Positions 1 to 8,743 of a stretch of DNA of 64,000 nucleotides are shown here, one piece after another. This DNA comes from Chromohalobacter sp. 11-W. GTDB taxonomy: Bacteria; Pseudomonadota; Gammaproteobacteria; Pseudomonadales; Halomonadaceae. The notes beneath the pieces are model-generated. The model saw only the letters and a list, made by a program, of their open reading frames with translations. It did no database searches and was not told where the DNA came from. The stretch is from NCBI RefSeq assembly GCF_029889905.1, contig NZ_JARANZ010000001.1:310001-374000 (forward strand), read 5' to 3'. The position numbers were made by a program, and so were the translations under genes. Within the stretch, counting starts at the first letter, position 1. Every line of letters starts with the position of its first letter.

Positions 1-1987
1 CGTCTTCGTAGGCATCCAGCGTGGCACGCAATCGGAAGCTTTCCGCAGTGGAGGTCATCAAGGTACGGGTCACACTGCGTACCACCCAATCGCCCCGCCG
101 AAAGCTACGCTCCCACTGGGTCCAACCGCTGATGCTGTCGTAGTTGCCGTAGGCATAGGTGTAGCGTTCGGTGATGCGCACCGAGAGTTCAAGATCGATA
201 TCGTCAAGTCGGAAAGTACCCTCGTCGTTGATGACTTCGAGCGTGGTCTGGTCATTGGCGAGATCGCGTATCACCCGCCACGTTTCCTGGCTGGGCTGTA
301 TCAGCGTCTTGGCGAGCGGTGGGGCGGCCTCCGGCGGCGCAAATTCGGGCAGCGCGGCTTCTTCTTGGGGCTTAGGCGCGCGACATGGCAATAGCAACCG
401 GCTGCCGGTGGGATGAATCGTCAGCTTGACCGGGGCCGGCGCGGGCCATGCCAGCGGCCAGTAGCTGCTTGAGATCGACAGCCGAATGGCGTTGCCTGTG
501 GGGAACTGCTGGGCGATATGCTTGAGTAGCACGCGCACGTGATAGCGCTCGCCCGGTTCCAGTGGCTGAGGATGTTCGTCGCTGTCACGGTGGGTCAGGT
601 TGAGCAGGCCATAGGAAATTCGCGTGGCTTTGTCGTCCTCGGCGATGTCGCTGAGGCGTATGGCGACCATCGCCACCGGTTGGTCGGCCTCGATCTCGAG
701 TTCGACCACAGGCTGCCCGCAGATCTCGATGTCCTGGTCGAGCCGTGCCGTCTGGAAAACCAGCGCGCCGCCGTCTTCGTCGCGTTGGTCGTGCGGTAGA
801 TCCGGCGGTGCGTTGTAGGAGCACCACTTGCCCGCAAAAAGTCCCACCGATAGCGGTGAGCGTATCGTCAGCGGCGTCTCGTCGTGGTTCTCGGGCAGAG
901 TGGATGCCGTCGTCATCGGCAGCAGGTCGTGGCCGCTGGTCAGGCGAAAGGGCTGCATATCGATGCGCGGTGACGGCCAACTGGGCTCTGATACCCAGCG
1001 CCCGGGGCGTGTCTCGTAGCGGGCCGAGGGCGGCACCGACTCCTGCATCCAGACGCGCAGCATCGGCTCGTCCATGATCCCGGTGTCTTTGTCCTTCAGC
1101 CAGTGATCCCACCAGCGCAGCGATTCCTGTAGAAAGCCGATGGCGGGGCCCGGTACGCCGAGATGGGGATACTTGTGCGACCATGGGCCCACCAGGCCTT
1201 TGCGGGGGACCTCGAGCCCCGCGAGTAGGCGAAACACGGCGTTGCAGTAGCCATCGGCCCAGCCGCTGACAGCGTAGACGGGGCAGCGAATGCGCGAGAA
1301 GTCCTCGCACACCGAGCCATGTTTCCAATAGTCGTCACGACGTTGATGCTTAAGCCATTTTGCCAGCCACAAGCCGCTGCCCTCGAGGCGCTCCTGCCAC
1401 ATCTCGCGCCAGCGCTCGCCGACGAGCATTGGATCGGGGGGACATGTATTGGCATCGAACATGGTCGAGGCCCATGACAAGTTGTCGCCGAGCAGACAGC
1501 CGCCCATGTGATGGACGTCGTCGGCGTAGCGGTCATCGGTCGAGCACAGGGTGATGACCGCCTTGAGTTCAGGGGGCTGCAATGCCGCGATTTGCAGGCC
1601 GTTGAAGCCGCCCCAGGAAATGCCGATCATGCCGACATCTCCGGTACACCACGTTTGTTGCCCCAGCCACTTCAGAATTTCGACGCCATCGTCGAGCTCT
1701 TGCTGTAGGTATTCATCACGCAGCACGCCATCCGATTCACCACTACCGCGAATGTCGACGCGCACCCCGGCGTATCCGTGGCCGGCCCAGTAGGCATGCG
1801 ACTGAGCGTCGCGCATCGCCGTCAGGTCGCGCTTGCGGTAAGGCAGATACTCGAGTATCGCCGGTACGGGCTCGCGTTCGGCATCCATTGGGCGCCAGAT
1901 ACGCACGGCCAGCCGGCAACCATCGGCGAGCGTGATCCAGTCTTCCTCCTCGTGAATCTGGCGGGGAAAATGGCGAACGATGTGCAT
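1..1987 (-). CDS. CocE/NonD family serine hydrolase (3' end cut by window edge)
   Basis: The reading frame is open from an ATG at 1987 to the left edge (662 codons), so the C-terminus is missing. The N-terminal half is an alpha/beta hydrolase with the nucleophile elbow GISWGG and an oxyanion-type stretch VRVDIRGSGESDG. The remainder is the jelly-roll C-terminal domain typical of the X-Pro dipeptidyl-peptidase/cocaine-esterase (CocE/NonD) family, whose full members are about 660-700 residues. The family hydrolyses esters, acylated substrates or Xaa-Pro peptides; the substrate cannot be read here. There is no signal peptide, so it is probably cytoplasmic. It starts 42 bp after the ATP-grasp gene on the same strand and is probably co-transcribed with it. 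Family assignment is firm; a role in cyanophycin or peptide metabolism is only suggested by position. Confidence 0.85.
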   Translation of the reverse strand, partial: MHIVRHFPRQIHEEEDWITLADGCRLAVRIWRPMDAEREPVPAILEYLPYRKRDLTAMRDAQSHAYWAGHGYAGVRVDIRGSGESDGVLRDEYLQQELDDGVEILKWLGQQTWCTGDVGMIGISWGGFNGLQIAALQPPELKAVITLCSTDDRYADDVHHMGGCLLGDNLSWASTMFDANTCPPDPMLVGERWREMWQERLEGSGLWLAKWLKHQRRDDYWKHGSVCEDFSRIRCPVYAVSGWADGYCNAVFRLLAGLEVPRKGLVGPWSHKYPHLGVPGPAIGFLQESLRWWDHWLKDKDTGIMDEPMLRVWMQESVPPSARYETRPGRWVSEPSWPSPRIDMQPFRLTSGHDLLPMTTASTLPENHDETPLTIRSPLSVGLFAGKWCSYNAPPDLPHDQRDEDGGALVFQTARLDQDIEICGQPVVELEIEADQPVAMVAIRLSDIAEDDKATRISYGLLNLTHRDSDEHPQPLEPGERYHVRVLLKHIAQQFPTGNAIRLSISSSYWPLAWPAPAPVKLTIHPTGSRLLLPCRAPKPQEEAALPEFAPPEAAPPLAKTLIQPSQETWRVIRDLANDQTTLEVINDEGTFRLDDIDLELSVRITERYTYAYGNYDSISGWTQWERSFRRGDWVVRSVTRTLMTSTAESFRLRATLDAYED

Positions 1988-2029
1988 GCAGTGCTCCCGT
2001 GAGTGAGGTTTAGGACGACGGTAAGAACG

Positions 2030-3331
2030 CTAGCCGATGATCTCCTCGAACTCGAAATGTAGCTGCTCGGCGAGCCGCGCGTAGTTTTCTTCCAGTGAAG
2101 TATCGTCGTCCGCGCCCATCCATATATAAGCCAGGGCGAAACTGTAGCTATCTTGCTCGGGAAGGGAGGACAGGCGCGTGCCGATCTCGGCTTGCAGTGT
2201 GATGACGGTACCGGGAAATGCTTGCTCCAAGGCATCTATTTCTTCTTCCGTCGGCACGCGGCTAATAGTGGCATCGACGAAGAACACCCGATAGAAGAAT
2301 TTCGCCGCGACTTTGAAATCTCCTTTCCGATAAGGCATGTCGGGTAGTTGGCCTAGTGCCAGGTCGACCGTTATCTGTTGGTGACTGACCCCGTCGACCT
2401 TTTCGAAAAGATCGCAATGCGATTGCGCGATACGCGTATTGATCTCCAATAGCCAGATGCGATCTTGTACTTCATCCCAGAAATACTCGATGTTAAAGGC
2501 GGCGTTGTCATAGCCGATATGTTTCATTACTTGGCGAGTGAGTTCTCGCATTTTTTCTTGAATATGATCGGGAAGGCGTGATGGATATCGATAATAGAAG
2601 AAGCTTAATACCTGAGGATAGCGAATCGAGTCGACGACGCCGTAGGGAATGACTTCGCCCTGAAAGACATACCCTTCCACCGTGCATTGCCAGCCCCCGA
2701 TGATCTCTTCAGCCATGCAATGGCCACCATCGATGGCGCGCACATCATCGGGTAGTTTGGCGTGATCTAGGACAAAGTTGAAAGGCTCGGAAATCGTCCC
2801 GATGTCTTCACAAAGTCGTGAGATGGCCTGTTCGAAATCTTCAGGGCTCTCGATACGAAACCCCAGGCGTGAGCCCGATGACTTGATCGGCTTGACGAAG
2901 AAAGGGAAGTAAAGACCCTCTTCACCTATTTTGTGTAGCGCCTCAGAGTCGAAGGGATCAAATGCGGTAAAGCGGGGAATGTAGTCGCCGATGACCTCGC
3001 GTTGTACGCATCGGCTCCAATATTTGTGCTCACATTTGAGCAAGCTTTCCAGGCTGGTGGAGCGCGTACCAAAACGCTCGCAGAGTAAGGGCAGCATGGT
3101 CGACACGGGGAAGTCCATGTAGCCGACGATGGCGTCGATCGAATCATGGAATTCATTCAGCTGCGTCTCGGCCCGGGACAGCATATCTTCGATGGGGAAG
3201 ATCTCCGTGTCGTAAACCTCCGATGGTTCGATCACACCATGGAACCGGTAGTTTTCGGCACCGCGCAGATGTTCAAGGCGTTTCCTATTGAGTTCATCCA
3301 ACCCGACAACGAACACGTTCTTGTCGCTCAT
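2030..3331 (-). CDS. ATP-grasp ligase of unknown substrate
   Basis: A 433-residue protein with an ATP-grasp fold: the FFVKPIKSSGSRLGF stretch is the ATP-binding lysine and glycine-rich loop, and WLLEINTRIAQSH carries the metal-binding Glu and Asn of the C-terminal subdomain. Such enzymes form amide, peptide or thioester bonds through an acyl-phosphate. ATG 3331 is chosen because AGGAGG lies 6 bp upstream; a TTG six codons earlier lacks a ribosome site. The gene is divergent from cphB-cphA-iadA and followed by the CocE-type hydrolase, so a ligase and hydrolase acting on amino acids or dipeptides is a reasonable guess. It is not CphA: there is no Mur ligase domain. Substrate unknown. Confidence 0.8.
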   Translation of the reverse strand: MSDKNVFVVGLDELNRKRLEHLRGAENYRFHGVIEPSEVYDTEIFPIEDMLSRAETQLNEFHDSIDAIVGYMDFPVSTMLPLLCERFGTRSTSLESLLKCEHKYWSRCVQREVIGDYIPRFTAFDPFDSEALHKIGEEGLYFPFFVKPIKSSGSRLGFRIESPEDFEQAISRLCEDIGTISEPFNFVLDHAKLPDDVRAIDGGHCMAEEIIGGWQCTVEGYVFQGEVIPYGVVDSIRYPQVLSFFYYRYPSRLPDHIQEKMRELTRQVMKHIGYDNAAFNIEYFWDEVQDRIWLLEINTRIAQSHCDLFEKVDGVSHQQITVDLALGQLPDMPYRKGDFKVAAKFFYRVFFVDATISRVPTEEEIDALEQAFPGTVITLQAEIGTRLSSLPEQDSYSFALAYIWMGADDDTSLEENYARLAEQLHFEFEEIIG

Positions 3332-3681
3332 AATCGCCTCCTGGCGCAAGCTCGGCTGCTGGTGTCCTTGTAGCCGAAGCGCAATGGTTCGTACCGCTCT
3401 TGGTTGTCCTGCCCTTTTAGGCTGGGAATGGGAGGTGCCAATGTCTGAAGAATAGCGTGTTGTGACGAATGCGCTGGACCAATATGGGGGTAAACGGGAA
3501 TCTCATTGTTTTACGGGAAAAGAATAGTCCGTGCCGGCGGGGTGTCATTAATCTGGCGGGGATGAGGTAAGGCTGTTATAAGTGAAGAACCGGGTTCGAT
3601 TGTCACGCGATACGACATTACCTGTATAAGAGGTAATGGTTCAGTATTTCCTAAAAAGCGTTGCGAGGCGACGAGAGGAAT
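3332..3681. promoter_or_regulatory. Divergent promoter region between ATP-grasp gene and cphB
   Basis: This 350-bp non-coding space separates the two arms of the cyanophycin locus. It holds a 23-bp dyad at 3616-3638 with 8-bp arms (CATTACCT/AGGTAATG) around GTATAAG, 44 bp upstream of the cphB ATG. Its spacer contains a -10-like TATAAG, so a regulator bound there would block transcription. No convincing sigma-54 element was found; one GG-N10-GC match has the wrong flanking bases. Confidence 0.45.
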
Positions 3682-4536
3682 ATGACGTCACGACCCCCTG
3701 CCGTATGTGGCCACATCGTGGCCATTGGTGGTGCCGAGGACAGGTCTTCGGAACTTGCCATTCTCAAGCGCGTTTTCGAGCTAGCGCCCGAGGATAATCA
3801 CGAAGTTGCCGTCATCGCGACGGCCAGCAGTATTCCCGAGCAGGTTCTTCCCAGTTATGAAGCCGCCTTCGAGCGCTTGGGCGCGACCCAGGTCCATGCG
3901 CTGGATATTCAGGATCGCCAGCAAGCTGCCGATGCCGACAATGCCCAGTTGATCAAACGTAGTGGGGTGATCTTCTTCACCGGGGGCGACCAACTGCGCC
4001 TGACCACCGTGCTGGGAGGCTCCGCCACGTTGCGTGCCATCCGCGAGCGCTTGCGAGCGGGCGCCGTAGTGGCGGGTACCAGTGCCGGGGCGGCGGCGAT
4101 GCCCAGCACCATGATCTACAACGGATCGGCCTCGGATGCGCTGCGCAAGGGCGCGGTGAACATGACCTTCGGCCTTGGTTTCGTGCGCGGCATGGTCATC
4201 GACAGCCATTTTCTCGAACGTGGGCGATTCACGCGCCTCATGGAGGTAGGCGCCAGCAATCCCGAGCAGTTGGGGGTCGGCCTGGGCGAAGACGCCGCCG
4301 TCATCATCTATCCCAATCGTATCCTCGAAACCATCGGACCCGGGCATGTGATCATCATCGATAGCCGGGATCTGGCGAGTTCCAACATTGCGGAACTGGA
4401 AATGGGCGAGCCGGTCGCCATCGAGAACATGATCCTGCACGCCATGGTCAGCGGCCACGGCTACGATCTCGATGCGCGGCGCTATCTGGTGGCCGAGGAA
4501 CTGAAAGCGGTATTGGCAGGGAGGCACCAAGAATGA
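3682..4536 (+). CDS. cphB: Cyanophycinase
   Basis: A 284-residue serine exopeptidase of the S51 class that releases beta-Asp-Arg dipeptides from cyanophycin granules. The nucleophile motif GTSAGAAAM puts the catalytic Ser near residue 134, where cyanophycinases have it; the N-terminal GHIVAIGGAEDR and the FFTGGDQLR segment are also family hallmarks. Length is normal for the intracellular form, and there is no signal peptide. ATG 3682 follows GAGAGGAA; an upstream TTG has no such site. The stop overlaps the cphA start as ATGA, so translation is coupled to the synthetase. The product dipeptides would be handled by the isoaspartyl dipeptidase two genes downstream. Confidence 0.95.
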   Translation: MTSRPPAVCGHIVAIGGAEDRSSELAILKRVFELAPEDNHEVAVIATASSIPEQVLPSYEAAFERLGATQVHALDIQDRQQAADADNAQLIKRSGVIFFTGGDQLRLTTVLGGSATLRAIRERLRAGAVVAGTSAGAAAMPSTMIYNGSASDALRKGAVNMTFGLGFVRGMVIDSHFLERGRFTRLMEVGASNPEQLGVGLGEDAAVIIYPNRILETIGPGHVIIIDSRDLASSNIAELEMGEPVAIENMILHAMVSGHGYDLDARRYLVAEELKAVLAGRHQE

Positions 4537-7172
4537 AGATTCTCGAGCACCGTGCATTGCGAGGACCGAACTACTACAGCCGTTACCCGGCGATTTTCAT
4601 GCGTCTGGATATCGAGGAACTCGAGGCGCGGCCAAGCGATACCGTGCCCGGTATCGTCGAACGCATCACCCAGCTGTTGCCGACACTGGAGGAACATCGT
4701 TGCTCGGTGGGGCGTCCAGGGGGCTTTCTAGAACGACTAACGCGTGGTACCTGGGCCGGTCATGTCGTCGAGCATGTGGCGATCGAGTTGCAGAACCTGA
4801 TCGGCTTCTCGGTCGGGTATGGCAAGACGGTCGATTCCTACGAGACGGGGATCTATAACGTCGTCTATCGCTACCGCGACGAGGCATGTGGACTGGCGGC
4901 TGGGGTCGAGGCGGTGGAGATCGTCACTCGGCTTTTCGCCGGTGAAGATAGCGATATCGATGCGATCATCGCCCGCCTCAAGGATGTACGTGACGCACAC
5001 ATGCTGGGGCCATCGACCGCTTCGATCGTGGCGGCCGCGCAGCGCCGTGGAATTCCCTATGCGCGCCTCGACGAAGACACCAGTTACGTACAATTAGGGC
5101 ATGGTTATCGCCAACAACACTTTCAGGCGACGGTGACCTGTCGCACGAACCTGCTCGGCCATGGCATCGCCCACGACAAGGATTGGACCAAACGGATTCT
5201 TGGCGAGGCGGGTATCCCTGTACCGCGTGGACACGTTTGCCATTCACGCGACGAGGCGCTCGAAACCGCACATGAAATCGGCTATCCAGTCGTCGTTAAA
5301 CCGTTGATCGGCAATCACGGTCGCGGTGTCAGCACGGATATCGAGGATGACCAGTCCTTGGAGAATGCGTTTGCGGTCGCGTCCGGTCACAACGCGGCAG
5401 TCATCATCGAGCAGTATATACGGGGAGAAGATCACCGGCTGCTGGTGATCGACGGCAAGCTCGTGGCGGCGGCCAGGCGGCGTCCGGCCCATGTGGTCGG
5501 TGATGGCAAAAGCACGCTGCGGGCATTGATCGACAACGAGAACCGCGACCCGCGCCGTGGCATCGGCCATGAAAACCTGCTGACACAGATCGATGTCGAT
5601 GCACAGACGCTTCGGCTGCTGGCGCAGCAGAACCTGACGCTGGACAGCGTCATCTCAAGCGATGAGATCGTCTATCTCAAGCCTACCGCGAACCTGAGCA
5701 CCGGCGGTACGGCGACGGACGTCACCGAGGATGTGCATCCCGAGGTGATCTACACGGCGGAGCGTATCGCCCGTCTGGTAGGCCTCGATATCATCGGCAT
5801 CGACCTGCTCGCCGAGACCCTGACACGCCCCTTGGAGGAGCAATCGGCGGCGGTGGTCGAGGTCAATGCCGGGCCGGGCTTTCGTATGCATCTTTCCCCG
5901 ACCCATGGCTCCGGCCGAGATGTTGGCCAGCACGTGGTCGATATGCTGTTCCCGGAGAGCGAGGATAACGGCCGCATTCCTATCGTGGCGGTCACCGGCA
6001 CCAACGGCAAGACCACCACGGTCCGCCTGATCTCGCATCTATTGCGCCAGGCGGGGCGCAGTGTCGGCACGGCCTGCACCGGGGCCATCGAGATCGACAA
6101 TCACGCCATCATGCGCGGCGACTACAGTGGGCCGCAGGCCGCCGCGACGGTGCTGCGCGAGCCCACCGTCGAGTATGCCGTGCTCGAGGTCGCGCGTGGC
6201 GGCATCATGCGCCGGGGATTAGGGTTCGATGAATGCCAGGTCGGCGTGTTGTTGAATATTGCCAGCGATCATCTGGGTGAGAGCGACATTCACACTCTGG
6301 ACGAGCTGGCGCGCTGCAAGAGTGTGGTGATCGATGCGGTCGGCGAGTCGGGCACGGCGGTGCTCAATGCCGACGATCCGCGCGTGTTGGCGAGTGGCGA
6401 ATGGGCGCGTGGCGACATCATCTACTTTGCGATGGATCCCGACTCGCCCATCATACGCGAGCATGTAAGCGACCATGGCGTCGCCTTCACGGTGCATCAC
6501 GGCCATATCGTGATGCTGCAAGGCCAGGTGGTGGCTGAGGTACTTCCCGTGGCGAACGCGCCGATCACCTTCGATGGGTTCGCGCGCTTCAATATCGCCA
6601 ACGCCCTGGCGGCGAGTGCTGCCGCGCATGCACTGGGGCTCAGTATCGCCGATATACAGTTGGGCTTGCAGACCTTCCATCCGACGCCGGGGCAGAATCC
6701 AGGGCGCACCAACCTGATCGAGGCCGGGGGCGTGAAGGTGTTGATCGACTACGGCCACAATGTGCCGGCACTCGAGGCCTTGAGCGAGCTGGTCAGCCGT
6801 ATCCCGGCGCAACGGCGTATCGGCGTGGCCAGCGCGCCAGGCAATCGGCGTGACGAGGATCTGGTTGCGCTGGGGGCGCTGCTTGCGCATATGCATGACG
6901 TCGTATTCTTCTGCGAGACCGCGCCGCGGGGTCGTCCCGAGGGGGAAACCATCGATTTGCTGTGCGAGGGGGCGGCGTCGGTGCCAAATGAGTGTCGGGT
7001 CGAGACCGTCATGCAAGAAGTCGATGCAGTTGATCGGGCGCTCGACGAGGCCGCCGAGGGTGATCTACTGGTGTTGCTGGTGGATGATGTCGATGCCGTC
7101 ACCGAGCGTTTGCGTGGGCAGCGTTTCGAGCCCCCGATGCCCTCAAAAGGTGGCGTGGGAGTCCGTCCATGA
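4533..7172 (+). CDS. cphA: Cyanophycin synthetase
   Basis: An 879-residue CphA1-type enzyme, a normal length, that adds Asp and then Arg to the growing cyanophycin chain using two ATP. An N-terminal domain (about 1-160) is followed by an ATP-grasp domain (PVVVKPLIGNHGRGVS near residue 250, VVEVNAGPGFRMH near 445) that builds the aspartate backbone. A Mur-ligase-like domain with the P-loop GTNGKTTT near residue 490 attaches arginine. Both active sites look intact. It overlaps cphB by 4 bp upstream and iadA by 4 bp downstream. CphA1 differs from the shorter primer-recycling CphA2, which has lost the Mur active site; here that site is present. Confidence 0.96.
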   Translation: MKILEHRALRGPNYYSRYPAIFMRLDIEELEARPSDTVPGIVERITQLLPTLEEHRCSVGRPGGFLERLTRGTWAGHVVEHVAIELQNLIGFSVGYGKTVDSYETGIYNVVYRYRDEACGLAAGVEAVEIVTRLFAGEDSDIDAIIARLKDVRDAHMLGPSTASIVAAAQRRGIPYARLDEDTSYVQLGHGYRQQHFQATVTCRTNLLGHGIAHDKDWTKRILGEAGIPVPRGHVCHSRDEALETAHEIGYPVVVKPLIGNHGRGVSTDIEDDQSLENAFAVASGHNAAVIIEQYIRGEDHRLLVIDGKLVAAARRRPAHVVGDGKSTLRALIDNENRDPRRGIGHENLLTQIDVDAQTLRLLAQQNLTLDSVISSDEIVYLKPTANLSTGGTATDVTEDVHPEVIYTAERIARLVGLDIIGIDLLAETLTRPLEEQSAAVVEVNAGPGFRMHLSPTHGSGRDVGQHVVDMLFPESEDNGRIPIVAVTGTNGKTTTVRLISHLLRQAGRSVGTACTGAIEIDNHAIMRGDYSGPQAAATVLREPTVEYAVLEVARGGIMRRGLGFDECQVGVLLNIASDHLGESDIHTLDELARCKSVVIDAVGESGTAVLNADDPRVLASGEWARGDIIYFAMDPDSPIIREHVSDHGVAFTVHHGHIVMLQGQVVAEVLPVANAPITFDGFARFNIANALAASAAAHALGLSIADIQLGLQTFHPTPGQNPGRTNLIEAGGVKVLIDYGHNVPALEALSELVSRIPAQRRIGVASAPGNRRDEDLVALGALLAHMHDVVFFCETAPRGRPEGETIDLLCEGAASVPNECRVETVMQEVDAVDRALDEAAEGDLLVLLVDDVDAVTERLRGQRFEPPMPSKGGVGVRP

Positions 7173-8338
7173 GCTCTAACAAGACACGCCCTGCCGATAC
7201 GCTGATCCTGCTGCGTGTCGGCGAGACGTTTATCCCCGAGCGATGCGAGGCGACGGATATTCTCATGGCCGGTGGGAAAATCGTGGCGCTGGGACAGGAT
7301 CTTGCCGTACCTCATGGTTGGCCTGTGCGAGAAGTGGATGCGCGCCATCTGATCGCCGTGCCCGCCTTCATCGACCAGCACGTGCACGTCACCGGGGGCG
7401 GAGGCGAGGGCGGTTGCGGTACGCGCTGCCCGCCGATCAGCGCCCATGACATTGCGTCGATGGGCATCGGCACGGTGGTGGGCGTGCTGGGCACCGACAG
7501 CATCAGCCGCTCGCCGGCCGACTTGCTGGCCGCGGTGCGAGGACTGGCGGCCGACGGACTGGCCGCCTACATGTACACGGGGGCGTATCGCGTGCCGGCG
7601 CCGACCCTCACCGGCGATATCCAGCGCGATCTGGCCTGGATTCCCGAGGTCATCGGGGTGGGCGAAATCGCCATTTCGGATCACCGCTCGAGCCAGCCGC
7701 GTCAGGATGAACTCGAACGGCTGGTGAGCGACGCGCGGGTCGGCGCCATGCTGGCCGGCAAGCGGGGCATCTGCCATTTCCATCTCGGCGATGGCAAGCG
7801 AGGCCTGGCGCCTCTGCGGCGCTTGCTTGAAGAGACCGAGATTCCTCCCGATCAGATCATCCCGACCCATGTGAATCGCCGTCCTGAGCTGCTCGAGGAC
7901 GCGGCGGATTATGCGCTGGCGTTTGGTGCAAGCGTAGATGTCACCGCCTTCGAAGACGCGGGCGACGGGCTATCCGCCTTCGACGCGGTGTCGCGTCTCC
8001 TGGCGTGTGGCGTTCCGCCATCGCGCATTACCCTGAGTTCGGACTGCAATGGCAGCCTGCCGGAGTTCGACGCCGATGGCGCCTACGTGGGCATGCAGGT
8101 GGCGCGCAATACGGCGCTGATCGCGGACTGGCAACGGCTCGTGCATGACGAGGTATTGCCACTCGAAGCGGCGCTGGGGCTGCTGACCGCTAACGTTGCC
8201 CGCGTGTTGGGTCTGCATGCTCACAAGGGTCGCCTGACGCTGGGGTTCGATGCCGATATCACGCTGCTCGACAAGGCCCTGCGTTCCCAGCGTACCTTCG
8301 TCGCGGGGCGCTGCGTATACGGCGATGTCGACGCCTAG
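7169..8338 (+). CDS. iadA: Isoaspartyl (beta-aspartyl) dipeptidase
   Basis: A 389-residue metallo-dependent amidohydrolase that splits beta-aspartyl dipeptides, including the beta-Asp-Arg released by cyanophycinase. The first metal-binding motif is IDQHVHVTGGGGEGG near residue 68; further ligands are in GICHFHLGDG and IIPTHVN, and TLSSDCNGS supplies the late Asp. This order matches E. coli IadA. The start overlaps the cphA stop as ATGA, so cphB-cphA-iadA form one translationally coupled unit able to make, depolymerise and fully hydrolyse the polymer. The final product would be free Asp and Arg. Confidence 0.94.
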   Translation: MSSNKTRPADTLILLRVGETFIPERCEATDILMAGGKIVALGQDLAVPHGWPVREVDARHLIAVPAFIDQHVHVTGGGGEGGCGTRCPPISAHDIASMGIGTVVGVLGTDSISRSPADLLAAVRGLAADGLAAYMYTGAYRVPAPTLTGDIQRDLAWIPEVIGVGEIAISDHRSSQPRQDELERLVSDARVGAMLAGKRGICHFHLGDGKRGLAPLRRLLEETEIPPDQIIPTHVNRRPELLEDAADYALAFGASVDVTAFEDAGDGLSAFDAVSRLLACGVPPSRITLSSDCNGSLPEFDADGAYVGMQVARNTALIADWQRLVHDEVLPLEAALGLLTANVARVLGLHAHKGRLTLGFDADITLLDKALRSQRTFVAGRCVYGDVDA

Positions 8339-8348
8339 ATGATCGGTA

Positions 8349-8373
8349 GACGTCATGCTCTGATCATGACGTC
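8349..8373. terminator. Hairpin between converging iadA and nirD
   Basis: A perfect dyad with 9-bp arms (GACGTCATG/CATGACGTC) around a 7-base loop lies just after the iadA stop and overlaps the last codons of nirD. It has no T-run, so it may be an RNA 3'-end stabiliser or a weak bidirectional terminator. Confidence 0.4.
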
Positions 8374-8715
8374 GTCGCCGTCGATCTTGATCTCCCAGGT
8401 ATGCAGGCGAACGCTTTCGTCCTCGACGCAGACGCCGTCGCTCAAGCGGAAGTGCTGCTTATAAAGTGGCGAGGCGATGACCGGCTCGCCTTTTATATCG
8501 CCGACGATGCCGCGCGCGATGACGTTGGCGTTGGAAAACGGGTCGTGGTTGTCCACGGCGTAGGCCTCGGGCGTCCGGCCGGGCAGGTACAGAAGCGCGA
8601 CTTGCGTGTCGGTGCCGTCCAGCCAGGCGGCCACGCCGGAATGGGCCACCAGATCGGCCTTTGAGCACAGCGTTTGCCAGGTCACTTCGCTCTTGAGGGC
8701 TGTTGCAGTGTTCAT
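8353..8715 (-). CDS. nirD: Nitrite reductase small subunit
   Basis: A 120-residue Rieske-like small subunit of assimilatory NAD(P)H-nitrite reductase. In this family the fold is kept but the iron-sulfur ligands are often lost; here the central SPLYKQHFRLSDGVCV stretch has no CxH pair, as in other NirD proteins. The ATG at 8715 is preceded by GAGG; a TTG eight codons earlier is unlikely. It is the last gene of the leftward operon NasB-like/nirB/nirD, 28 bp after nirB. Confidence 0.92.
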   Translation of the reverse strand: MNTATALKSEVTWQTLCSKADLVAHSGVAAWLDGTDTQVALLYLPGRTPEAYAVDNHDPFSNANVIARGIVGDIKGEPVIASPLYKQHFRLSDGVCVEDESVRLHTWEIKIDGDDVMIRA

Positions 8716-8743
8716 GGTGTTTTCCTCATTAGTGTCCAATAGC

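Noticed and set aside
585-1328. A 247-codon minus-strand frame
   Set aside because: Out of frame with the CocE-type hydrolase, which reads through the region with its motifs intact.
3421-3440. A GG-N10-GC match upstream of the cyanophycin genes
   Set aside because: The bases around GG and GC do not match TGGCACG or TTGC, so it is probably chance in a G-rich run.
6749-7870. A 373-codon minus-strand frame across the cphA/iadA junction
   Set aside because: Antisense to two well-recognised genes with no family features or ribosome site.
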